Shown: positions 8,770 to 16,063 of the stretch, in pieces
How the letters are laid out: each line of letters starts with the position of its first letter
Numbering within the stretch: the stretch's first letter is position 1
NCBI RefSeq assembly: GCF_900188175.1
Contig: NZ_FZOQ01000007.1
Span: 62,001 to 126,000, forward strand
DNA: 64,000 nt
Source: Pontibacter ummariensis
GTDB taxonomy: Bacteria > Bacteroidota > Bacteroidia > Cytophagales > Hymenobacteraceae
Reading direction: 5' to 3'
The notes under the pieces: generated by a model
Seen by the model: the letters and a program-made list of their open reading frames with translations, nothing else
Told to the model about the DNA's origin: nothing
Database searches by the model: none
Program-made: the position numbers and the translations under genes

Positions 8770-9525
8770 ATGAACGATCGAAGCATAACACCTGAACTTT
8801 ATGTAATGGGCGCAGGTCCTGGCGACCCCGAGTTAATTACCGTTAAAGCGCACAAGGTTTTGCAGAAAGCAGACGTGGTGCTGTATGACAACCTGGCCAA
8901 CAAAGAGCTCTTGGCCATCACGAAAGAAGACTGTGAGAAGATTTATGTGGGTAAGCGGCCTTACCAGGACTACACACCACAGGAAACGATCCATGAACTG
9001 ATCTTAGAAAAGGCCTTTAGTAAAGGTGTGGTTGTTCGCTTAAAAGGCGGCGACCCTTATATTTTTGGGCGAGGGTTTGAAGAGGTGCTTTTCGCACGGG
9101 AACATGGGATCCAAACGCATTATATACCGGGTATTACCAGCATGCAGGCGAGCGGCTTTGAGGATATCCCGCTTACACATCGGGCTGTGAGCGAAGGGAT
9201 TTGGGCGATCACGGGCACGAAGAAAGATGGGTCCCTGTCGAAGGACCTAAAGCTGTCGATGCAAAGCAACGCTACCGTGGTGGTGTACATGGGCATGAAA
9301 AAAGCGCCGGAAATTGCCGCTGTTTACGTGCAGGAAGGAAAGGGCGACACGCCGGTAGCTGTGATACAACATGCTTCGCTGCCCCATAAAAAGTCTGTGG
9401 TGGGCAGGGTAAAGGATTTACCGGAGCTGATCCGGGTAAATGCGCTCACCTACCCCGCCATCATTATCATAGGGTGGGTGATCCGGGTACAAGAGGGAGC
9501 ACGCTCTGATCGTCCCTTTTTATAA
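8770..9525 (+). CDS. sumT: Uroporphyrinogen-III C-methyltransferase
   Basis: A 251-residue SAM-dependent enzyme that methylates uroporphyrinogen III twice to precorrin-2, the branch point to sirohaem and cobalamin. Family motifs are clear: VMGAGPGDPELIT at the N-terminus, RLKGGDPYIFGRG in the middle and YIPGITSMQASG after it. The length matches single-domain CobA/SumT and not the three-activity CysG, so the dehydrogenase/ferrochelatase must be encoded elsewhere. It is divergent from nirB, whose sirohaem it would help make. Ribosome site AGAGGG lies 5-6 bases before ATG. Confidence 0.95.
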   Translation: MNDRSITPELYVMGAGPGDPELITVKAHKVLQKADVVLYDNLANKELLAITKEDCEKIYVGKRPYQDYTPQETIHELILEKAFSKGVVVRLKGGDPYIFGRGFEEVLFAREHGIQTHYIPGITSMQASGFEDIPLTHRAVSEGIWAITGTKKDGSLSKDLKLSMQSNATVVVYMGMKKAPEIAAVYVQEGKGDTPVAVIQHASLPHKKSVVGRVKDLPELIRVNALTYPAIIIIGWVIRVQEGARSDRPFL

Positions 9526-9556
9526 CCTAGTGTGCCAGGCAAGCCACTGCTCAGGC

Positions 9557-10105
9557 TTACTGCGGCAATGCATTGAACAGCTTCTGCACCCCCTGGGCAA
9601 TCTGCTCTTGCAGCTTCGCGGGCTTACTTTCCAGGATCGACTCGGCGGTACCGCGCCACACCAGTTCGTTTTGGTCCTTATCCACCAGGTGCACGGACAC
9701 GGTTCCTTCCTTATACCGGCCCACCTCCACTTCGCGGGCCTTCCAGGTGTAGCGGCGCTGCCCGATGTAGTTCGGCGGGTCTGTTAAAATACTCGTTTCA
9801 CGCGTCTGCACCTGCTCGTCTACTACAATACCCAGGTTAATCAGCAGGTCTGGGTCCGTGGTGGTACGGGTAAGGCCGCGGGCCTCCAACTGCCGGGCTA
9901 TCTCCTCCTGCAGGTAATTGATCGGCTGCTGGTAGTTCGCTCCCAAAGCATCGCCGGAAGCATCTACCTCATAAAAGCCAAAGGTCTGGTAATTGTTCAG
10001 GTTAAAGCCGGAAACTGCCTCTGTGTTGGTGTGTATAGCCGGTGAACAGCCCGTTACCACAAGAAGAACAAGGAAGGAGAAGAAGAGTCTGAGGGGTTGT
10101 GCCAT
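9557..10105 (-). CDS. DUF4136 lipoprotein
   Basis: 182 residues with a lipoprotein signal peptide (lipobox VVTGC, Cys20) and the DUF4136 pattern: FNLNNYQTFGFYEVD near the N-terminus, a helix with EEIARQLEARGL, and DLLINLGIVVDEQVQ. The family is common in Bacteroidota and Proteobacteria; its role is unknown. It converges with sumT, the stops being 31 bp apart. Confidence 0.85.
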   Translation of the reverse strand: MAQPLRLFFSFLVLLVVTGCSPAIHTNTEAVSGFNLNNYQTFGFYEVDASGDALGANYQQPINYLQEEIARQLEARGLTRTTTDPDLLINLGIVVDEQVQTRETSILTDPPNYIGQRRYTWKAREVEVGRYKEGTVSVHLVDKDQNELVWRGTAESILESKPAKLQEQIAQGVQKLFNALPQ

Positions 10106-10452
10106 GCTATCGCTGTTTATACTGTTCTGTTATCACTTATAGCTATACGGACCACAGAACTGAAGCGTTAACAACCCGTTCCCCGGAAAAGTCTAAGAAA
10201 CAGCCGTAAGTAACAAACAAATCAGCTAGAGCACGGCCAACTTTTTAAAGCACCAAATCCTTGTCCTACAACTGTTTTTCGTGCCTTTCTTATTTAAAAT
10301 GATCATTACTATGAATGAAGCCACCGGCAGTACGTATACAGGCAACTGTACAAATGTTTCCGTAAACAGCCGTTTTTAAATTGCTTTCCTTAACTTTAAA
10401 AGTGCAAATGGCATAACAGTCCTGCACGCAAAAGCTTACTACACACGCTATC
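10106..10452. other. Intergenic region between DUF4136 gene and rsbR-like gene
   Basis: 347 bp between divergent genes. No open frame of interest, repeat or strong hairpin is visible. TAACTTTA near 10391 is one base from the TAnnTTTG -7 pattern but has no good -33 partner. Promoters for both genes must lie here. Confidence 0.4.
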
Positions 10453-11325
10453 ATGAACAACACTGCTCAACTGTTACAGAACAACAAGAAGAGAATACTC
10501 GAAATCTGGATGCAAAACCAGCTGGACGATGAGGCCCTGCGCGATGACCTGATCTCGAACGAAGAGCTGCGACGCCAGTCGGAGGAATTGCTAAGCAGCC
10601 TGGCTTCTGCGACAGCCTCAGGAAACGTAGAGAACATTTATGCACCGGAATATGAGCCCGTGACGGAAATCCTGACAGACATTTCCATCACCCGCGCGCG
10701 CCAGGGCTTCAGCCCCCGCGAAACCGGCATGTACGTACTCAGCCTGAAGCAGGCCATCAGCCAGGTAATGGAAAACAAGCTGAGCGACAAACCGGAACAG
10801 CTTTACAAGGAACTAAATACCATGCACAGGCTACTCGACAACCTGAGTATGGTAACCTTTGACACCTTTATTAAAGGGCGTGAAGAGGTTATTCTGCGCC
10901 AGAACGACGAGATAAGTGAAATATCCACACCGGTTATCCGCGTGTGGGAAGGCATCCTGGCCCTGCCCATCATCGGCACCCTCGACAGCGCCCGCACGCA
11001 AATTGTGATGGAGAACCTGCTGCAGGAGATTGTGAACACCGGCAGTAGCATTGCCATACTGGACATCTCCGGGGTACCGGCTGTAGACTCCCTGGTGGCA
11101 CAGCACCTGATCAAGACGGTTAGCGCCACGCGCCTGATGGGGGCCGAGTGTATCATCAGCGGTATTCGCGCCGAGATCGCCCAAACCATCGTGCACCTGG
11201 GCATCGACCTGTCCAACATCAAAACCAAGGCCTCATTGGCCAGCGCCCTGCAGGTAGCCTTTGCCATGCGCGGGGTGGAAGTAAGAAAATCAAACAAGAA
11301 CACGGGGTTAAACCTGTTAAGATAG
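10453..11325 (+). CDS. rsbR: RsbR-like stressosome protein (RsbRD-type N-domain + STAS)
   Basis: 290 residues: an all-helical N-terminal sensor domain (about 1-145, RsbRD-like) and a C-terminal STAS domain (about 155-275). The STAS half follows Bacillus RsbRA closely (ISTPVIRVWEGILALPIIGT, ISGIRAEIAQTIVHLGI). The two RsbR phosphorylation sites appear as Thr176/Ser179 in GTLDSART and Ser213 in AVDSLVA, where Bacillus has Thr. Family knowledge: RsbR and RsbS form a megadalton complex that holds the kinase RsbT until stress. It is the first gene of a five-gene unit; the next gene starts 9 bp downstream. Confidence 0.88.
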   Translation: MNNTAQLLQNNKKRILEIWMQNQLDDEALRDDLISNEELRRQSEELLSSLASATASGNVENIYAPEYEPVTEILTDISITRARQGFSPRETGMYVLSLKQAISQVMENKLSDKPEQLYKELNTMHRLLDNLSMVTFDTFIKGREEVILRQNDEISEISTPVIRVWEGILALPIIGTLDSARTQIVMENLLQEIVNTGSSIAILDISGVPAVDSLVAQHLIKTVSATRLMGAECIISGIRAEIAQTIVHLGIDLSNIKTKASLASALQVAFAMRGVEVRKSNKNTGLNLLR

Positions 11326-11334
11326 TAGCGTACC

Positions 11335-11745
11335 ATGGATAGAATTCCGATTCTGAAAATGGGGCCCTACCTGCTGGTGACCATACAGGTAGACCTTTAC
11401 GACAGGCTAGCCCTTACCCTGGAGAACGACCTGATCAACATGGTGAGCAAGACCGGCGCCCGTGGTGTACTCATTGATATTTCGGCGGTAAGCATAGTAG
11501 ACTCCTTTATGGGGCGCATTTTGGGGAACATTGCCTCCATGTCGCGGATCATGGATGCTGAAACAGTTGTAGTAGGCATGCAGCCTGCCGTAGCGATAAC
11601 ACTGGTAGAACTGGGCCTTACGCTACAGGGCGTATACACCGCTTTGGATGTGGAGAAAGGCATGGAATTACTTCAAACCAAGATCGGCATTATAGAGGAT
11701 CCTGAAGACGAAGACGAGGAGGTGCCGGATGATGATACTGTCTAA
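11335..11745 (+). CDS. rsbS: RsbS-like STAS-domain antagonist
   Basis: 136 residues, almost entirely a STAS domain, the scaffold partner of RsbR. Ser57 in SIVDSFMGR matches the serine that RsbT phosphorylates in Bacillus RsbS. The C-terminus carries an unusually acidic tail (EDPEDEDEEVPDDD) not expected in Bacillus RsbS. It overlaps the following kinase gene by 17 bp, so the two are translationally coupled. Confidence 0.88.
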   Translation: MDRIPILKMGPYLLVTIQVDLYDRLALTLENDLINMVSKTGARGVLIDISAVSIVDSFMGRILGNIASMSRIMDAETVVVGMQPAVAITLVELGLTLQGVYTALDVEKGMELLQTKIGIIEDPEDEDEEVPDDDTV

Positions 11746-12142
11746 AGACACCATGCAGATTGTGCATGAGCAAAATGTAGTGCCCTTTAGAAACAGAGTA
11801 AAAGAATTAGCTACCAAGATAGGCATGAGCCTGGTAAACCAGACCAAGCTCATAACGGCGGCAAGCGAACTGGTGCGTAACATGTTAAAATATGCCAACG
11901 GCGGCAAAATTTTACTCGAGATCATCAGCAACAATGGCCGGACAGGCGTAAGGTTAACGTTTATGGATGAGGGCCCTGGCATAGCAGACGTGCAACAGGC
12001 CATGAGAGATGGCTTTTCTACGGGTAAGAGCCTGGGGCTTGGCTTACCCGGTGCCAAGCGCTTGGTAAACGAGTTTGATATCAAAAGCAAACCCGGCGAA
12101 GGCACCACCGTCACGATTACGCACTGGAAAAATGGACGTTAG
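11729..12142 (+). CDS. rsbT: RsbT-like serine/threonine kinase (HATPase_c_2)
   Basis: 137 residues of GHKL-type ATPase fold with N-box ASELVRNMLKYA, G1 box DEGPGI and G2 box GLGLPGAKRL. This is the switch kinase that phosphorylates RsbR and RsbS and is then released to act on a downstream partner. In Bacillus that partner is the phosphatase RsbU; no RsbU is encoded here. ATG at 11729 and 11732 are both possible. It overlaps the next gene by 11 bp. Confidence 0.88.
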   Translation: MMILSKDTMQIVHEQNVVPFRNRVKELATKIGMSLVNQTKLITAASELVRNMLKYANGGKILLEIISNNGRTGVRLTFMDEGPGIADVQQAMRDGFSTGKSLGLGLPGAKRLVNEFDIKSKPGEGTTVTITHWKNGR

Positions 12143-13157
12143 CCAGCATAAACGCTTTGTTATACCTGACAAGTCGTACGCAAGCATTGCCAAGCGCGAG
12201 ATCAGCCGCATGGCAGAGGAGGTTAGCCTATCGGCTGCCGACATCGGCAAGCTGAACATCGTAGTCTCCGAGCTCACGTCGAACCTGTCCAAACATGCCT
12301 CCGCAGGAGGAGAACTGCTGGTACGCCCCTTGGGAAGAGAAGGGATAGAGGTCATCTGCATCGACCGCGGCCCTGGCATGCAGGACCCCCTGCGCATGAT
12401 GGAAGACGGCGTTTCCACCTATGGCTCTGCCGGTGAGGGCTTAGGGGCCATCAAGCGGCAGTCAGATGTGTTTGATCTGTACTCCCAGCCAGAGCTGGGT
12501 ACCGTAATCGTCACCCAGGTATACAAAAGCGGCCCCCTCAGGCAGCAAGCCTCCCGCCACGACATAGGCTATGTGCTGGTTCCAAAACCAAACGAGACCT
12601 TTTGTGGTGATGGGTTGGCCGTTAAGCAAAACGGGGCCGAAATAAACTTACTGGCCCTGGACGGACTGGGGCATGGCGCCCATGCAAACGAGGCAGCACA
12701 GGCGGCGGTACAGGCTTTCGCCGCCGCTTCGCCGCAGTACCCTTCCGACACCCTACGCACCATACACCAGCAAATCAGGCGCACGCGCGGTGCTGTGGGC
12801 TTAGCGCTAAACATCAGCGGCAACAGCCATAAGCTGTCCTACTGCGGGATCGGCAACATTGCCGGAAAGCTCTACTCCCCGGAAAGTTCCCTGGCTGGCC
12901 TGGCCTACAAGAACATCATCTCGTATAATGGCATCCTGGGGCACAACATCCCGAACACCCTCAACAACCAGCAACTTGACTGGAGCCGCAACAAAACACT
13001 GGTACTGCACTCTGACGGCTTAAGGTCGAGGTGGGAACTGACCAAGTACCCCCACCTAAACCGGCACCTGGCAACGACCATTGCCGCCGTGCTTTACAAA
13101 GAGCATAGCCGCCAGACCGACGACACCCTGGTTTTAGTCTGTAAAAGTAAAGTTTGA
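12132..13157 (+). CDS. Fused RsbT-like ATPase and RsbX-like PP2C phosphatase
   Basis: 341 residues from ATG 12132, inside the end of rsbT; an upstream in-frame ATG at 12075 would run through rsbT and is unlikely. Residues about 5-130 are an anti-sigma-type ATPase (N-box VVSELTSNLSKHA, G1 DRGPGM, then GEGLGAIKR). Residues about 150-340 resemble the SpoIIE/PP2C phosphatases of the RsbX type (CGDG, LLALDGLGHGAHANEAA, SYCGIGNIAG, HSDGL). RsbX removes phosphate from RsbR and RsbS to reset the stressosome. Joining a kinase-like domain to the phosphatase puts both activities in one chain; which are active is not known. Confidence 0.85.
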   Translation: MDVSQHKRFVIPDKSYASIAKREISRMAEEVSLSAADIGKLNIVVSELTSNLSKHASAGGELLVRPLGREGIEVICIDRGPGMQDPLRMMEDGVSTYGSAGEGLGAIKRQSDVFDLYSQPELGTVIVTQVYKSGPLRQQASRHDIGYVLVPKPNETFCGDGLAVKQNGAEINLLALDGLGHGAHANEAAQAAVQAFAAASPQYPSDTLRTIHQQIRRTRGAVGLALNISGNSHKLSYCGIGNIAGKLYSPESSLAGLAYKNIISYNGILGHNIPNTLNNQQLDWSRNKTLVLHSDGLRSRWELTKYPHLNRHLATTIAAVLYKEHSRQTDDTLVLVCKSKV

Positions 13158-13162
13158 ACCTC

Positions 13163-14515
13163 ATGTACCAAAACTTCCTCCAGATAAGCGTCAGCAATGA
13201 GTTGGATGTGGTGTTGGCCTACAAACGGGCCATGCAGCTGTCTGAACGACTGAACATGGCACAGGCGAACCAGACAAAGTTTGCCACGGCTGTATCCGAG
13301 ATATGCCGTAACGTGGTAGAGTATGTTGGCAGCGGCGCCATCCGCTTCAGTATTGCTAACGACAGAGGCGTACACTACCTGGAGGCCCTTGTCACGGACC
13401 GGGGCCGGGGCATTGGGAACCTGGAGGACATCCTGGCCAGCCGCAATTACAGCCGAAGCGGCCGGGGCTCTGGCATTGTGAACTCCAGAAAGCTGGTAGA
13501 CCAGTTTGAGATCGAAAGCTCGTTTGAAAAGGGCACTAAGGTGATGCTGCGCAAGCAGCTTCCCCATGTGGGACCAACCATCACCAAAGCTGTGCTGGAT
13601 AACTGGATGGCAGAGTTTGAGCAGGACGCGGACATATCGCCTTACGCAGAGATAAAGAAACAAAACATGCAGTTGCTGGAGGTCTTGGAGCAACTACGGA
13701 TGCGTAACATGGAAACAGAGCAGCAGCTGCAGGAAATCCGGCGCCTGAATGCGCAGTTACAGCAGTCGAACCAGGACATTAACCAACTGCTGGAGGAGCG
13801 GGAGAAGAAGAACCGCTTGCTGCAGGAAGCCAACCGGCACCTGGATGCCTTTGCCCACACCGTGTCGCACGACCTGCGCGCCCCCCTGCAGAACATAAAC
13901 GGCCTTACGGCTGCACTGGAGTCATGCCTGGATACCGATCATATTTCAGAGGCACAGAACATGTTCCCTATGCTACGGCAGCAAACGCAGAAGATGGACC
14001 GCCTGATAACCGGAATTCTGGCCTACTCGCTGGCGGGGCACCATAACATCCGGAAAGCCGTGGTAGACTTACACCCGCTCCTGCACCAGGTGATCACCTC
14101 CCTTAACGTACCTTCCTCGTTCCGCATACACATTCCGGACGATCTGCCCATCCTTTACACGCAGGAGATTTACCTGCACCAGGTGTTTAGCAACATCATA
14201 AGCAATGCCATCAAGTACCATGACCAGCCCGAGCAGGCAGTGATAAGCGTTGGCTGCAGCCTGGAGCAGGAGTGGCTTTATCTTTCTGTGGAGGATAATG
14301 GCCCTGGCATTGCCAAAGAGGTGCAGCAGCGGATCTTTAACGTTTACGAATCCGGAAACTCCTTTGCGCGCCCCAACAGCACCGGGCTGGGGCTGTCTAT
14401 TGTGCGGAAGATCGTAGAGGAAAAAGGCGGTAAGGTATGGGTGGAATCGGAAGCACGCGGAAGCCGCTTCGTCTTTACCTGGCCGGGCAAAGAGGTCGTG
14501 CAGCAGGATAGCTAG
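13163..14515 (+). CDS. Histidine kinase with extra N-terminal RsbT-like ATPase domain
   Basis: 450 residues from ATG 13163; a TTG nine bases upstream is less likely. Domains: N-terminal HATPase_c_2 (about 1-135; N-box VSEICRNVVEYV, DRGRGIGN, GRGSGIVNSRKL), a long Gln/Glu-rich coiled coil (about 165-225), HisKA with His236 in HTVSHDLRAPLQNI, and C-terminal HATPase_c (NIISNAIKYHD, DNGPGI, STGLGLSIVRKI). There are no membrane segments, so it is cytosolic. It starts 5 bp after the phosphatase gene and looks like the output of the stressosome-like module, linking it to phosphotransfer. The convergent response regulator next to it is the natural partner. Confidence 0.88.
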   Translation: MYQNFLQISVSNELDVVLAYKRAMQLSERLNMAQANQTKFATAVSEICRNVVEYVGSGAIRFSIANDRGVHYLEALVTDRGRGIGNLEDILASRNYSRSGRGSGIVNSRKLVDQFEIESSFEKGTKVMLRKQLPHVGPTITKAVLDNWMAEFEQDADISPYAEIKKQNMQLLEVLEQLRMRNMETEQQLQEIRRLNAQLQQSNQDINQLLEEREKKNRLLQEANRHLDAFAHTVSHDLRAPLQNINGLTAALESCLDTDHISEAQNMFPMLRQQTQKMDRLITGILAYSLAGHHNIRKAVVDLHPLLHQVITSLNVPSSFRIHIPDDLPILYTQEIYLHQVFSNIISNAIKYHDQPEQAVISVGCSLEQEWLYLSVEDNGPGIAKEVQQRIFNVYESGNSFARPNSTGLGLSIVRKIVEEKGGKVWVESEARGSRFVFTWPGKEVVQQDS

Positions 14516-14524
14516 CACAAAAAA

Positions 14525-14541
14525 GGCTGGCATAACCAGCC
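14525..14541 (-). terminator. Rho-independent terminator of the response regulator gene
   Basis: GGCTGG (14525-14530) and CCAGCC (14536-14541) form a 6-bp stem with a 5-base loop. On the minus strand it is followed by six T (14524-14519). It sits between the two convergent stops. Confidence 0.65.
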
Positions 14542-14549
14542 CTGCTCTC

Positions 14550-15005
14550 CTATGCTTTCGCTTTGTTGCTGAAGAACTCGTTCATGATCTCCCGCACATC
14601 ATGCTTGGTCAGTGCTTTGGCGTAATGCTTTTTTACCTTATTATACTGTTTCAGGCGCTCCAGGTCATAAAAGCTGGCGGAGGAAGTAAGCATCAGGATC
14701 ACGACGGGGTTAGACGCGTCCAGGTCATTTCTCTGATACTCCTCTAAAAAAGAGAAGCCATCCATCACGGGCATTTTAATGTCCAGGAAGATCACATCAG
14801 GCCGCGGAAAGTCAGGGTCCACTTCCGCTTGGTAGGCTTTGCGCATGTACTCGATCGCCTCCTTCCCGTTCTTCAGCACCTTATACTCCCGGGCTATCTG
14901 CATCTCGCGCAACAGGCGCTCGTTCAGATAATTGGTTGTGTCATCATCATCTACTAAGAGCACCAGACCCAGTGGATAGTTATAAGGCGTCATCAAAGTG
15001 TTCAT
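14550..15005 (-). CDS. Single-domain response regulator (CheY-like receiver)
   Basis: 151 residues, receiver domain only, with acidic Asp19/Asp20, phospho-acceptor Asp75 in VIFLDIKMP, and Thr107 in LMLTSSAS. The usual Lys-Pro at the end is Lys130-Ala. It has no output domain, so it must act by protein contact or phosphorelay. Receivers of this kind are common beside soluble histidine kinases in Bacteroidota. It converges with the kinase gene, the stops being 34 bp apart. Confidence 0.9.
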   Translation of the reverse strand: MNTLMTPYNYPLGLVLLVDDDDTTNYLNERLLREMQIAREYKVLKNGKEAIEYMRKAYQAEVDPDFPRPDVIFLDIKMPVMDGFSFLEEYQRNDLDASNPVVILMLTSSASFYDLERLKQYNKVKKHYAKALTKHDVREIMNEFFSNKAKA

Positions 15006-15351
15006 ATGGCCTGTTCTTTATAAAACTACGGTTCCCTCGCTCCGTTTCTTCAACAGGCAGCCCGTATCAGGAATGAATTGCTAATATCGTAATTAGTAAC
15101 ACGAAATCAAATCCCTATTTTAGTCTTGGTGGAGCATTTCATTGCCGTACAAAGCATGTTTTTAACCTTAGGCAAGTACCTGGCTTACGCATGGGATCAA
15201 CCGTTGGAGCTTAGGTTGTTTCTGTTCACCTCCTGCTCCCTTGCCCTCAATTTTTCCGTTCCTTGCCGGACATACATCCTTTTCTCCCGTTTAAGAGTAT
15301 TACATTACATGTAAACGCCCCTTGGGCCTAACCTTAACCAAGCTTTTTACT
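15006..15351. other. Intergenic region upstream of the response regulator and of the small coiled-coil gene
   Basis: 346 bp between divergent genes. An open frame from a TTG at 15126 (62 codons) has no recognisable features and I do not call it. TTACATTACATGTAA near 15299-15313 is a weak partial palindrome. No consensus promoter was found. Confidence 0.35.
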
Positions 15352-15648
15352 ATGGATTCATACCCTTTAAAACCAGAGCACATGCGCGCACCAAACCACC
15401 TGTCGCGCGAGGAAATACAGAAGAGCCTTGATGAGCTGGACAACAAGATTAAAACGCTGAAAGGACGTGCACATGCCACCGCTGCTGACTCCAACCATAC
15501 CTACCACGAGCACATTGCCGGTTTGGAGAAAAAGCGAGAGCTGATCGCCAGCAAGCTGAACGACTCTGGTAACGACCAAAAGAAATGGCAGGACCTGCAC
15601 AACAACATCAACAACCTGCACAACGATGCAGACAACATATTCAAATAA
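15352..15648 (+). CDS. Small charged coiled-coil protein, possibly stress-related
   Basis: 98 residues from ATG 15352; a second ATG at 15382 is also possible. Rich in Lys, Glu, Asp, Asn and His, with heptad-like helices (LSREEIQKSLDELDNKIKTL and ITGLEKKREL-like segment) and a His/Asn-rich tail (DLHNNINNLHNDADNIF). No signal peptide or cysteine. It resembles the small stress-response proteins annotated as Sll1863 family in Bacteroidota, but I hold that loosely. Its place beside a stressosome-like module fits a stress role. A strong terminator follows. Confidence 0.6.
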   Translation: MDSYPLKPEHMRAPNHLSREEIQKSLDELDNKIKTLKGRAHATAADSNHTYHEHIAGLEKKRELIASKLNDSGNDQKKWQDLHNNINNLHNDADNIFK

Positions 15649-15652
15649 CAGA

Positions 15653-15680
15653 AAGCCCCTGTAGGTACAGGGGCTTTTTT
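15653..15680 (+). terminator. Rho-independent terminator
   Basis: AAGCCCCTGT (15653-15662) and ACAGGGGCTT (15667-15676) form a perfect 10-bp stem with loop AGGT, followed by a T run. It ends the small coiled-coil gene. Confidence 0.85.
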
Positions 15681-16063
15681 CTTACCTAAGACAAGGTAGT
15701 CCAGTCCCTGAGGCTACTTGATCCAATCCATAATCCCCCTTTGGCATCAACTCTATTACACCTTCTGTTATTTTCATGGCACAGCTCCGGTAGATCAGGA
15801 ACCCGCTCTTTTATAGCAGCAAAAAAGACAAAACTGCATAACTATCGTGATATTTTACTTATTTTAGTGCCACAGCTTATCTAACCACACAGATAGCATA
15901 TAACTTTTACTATATATTTTCGGCCATTTTTACCAAAGATGCGTAATAAACCGGGAGCTTTAGAGAGCGTAGTATTGCCTGTTTCATGTTTTTTGGGGCC
16001 AACAGCCTTCTTCTGCTCAAAAGCAAAGCCGAAACGTATCGTACACTTTTACCGCCTGACAGC
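15681..16063. other. Intergenic region upstream of the subtilase gene
   Basis: About 380 bp, AT-rich toward 15840-15920. TATATTTT near 15913 is one base from the -7 consensus, with no clear -33. TATCT/AGATA around 15874-15896 is a short inverted repeat. Nothing else is visible. Confidence 0.35.

Noticed and set aside
15126..15314. Small plus-strand gene of 62 codons
   Set aside because: It starts with TTG, has no ribosome site, domain or signal that I recognise, and sits in a region of mixed composition.
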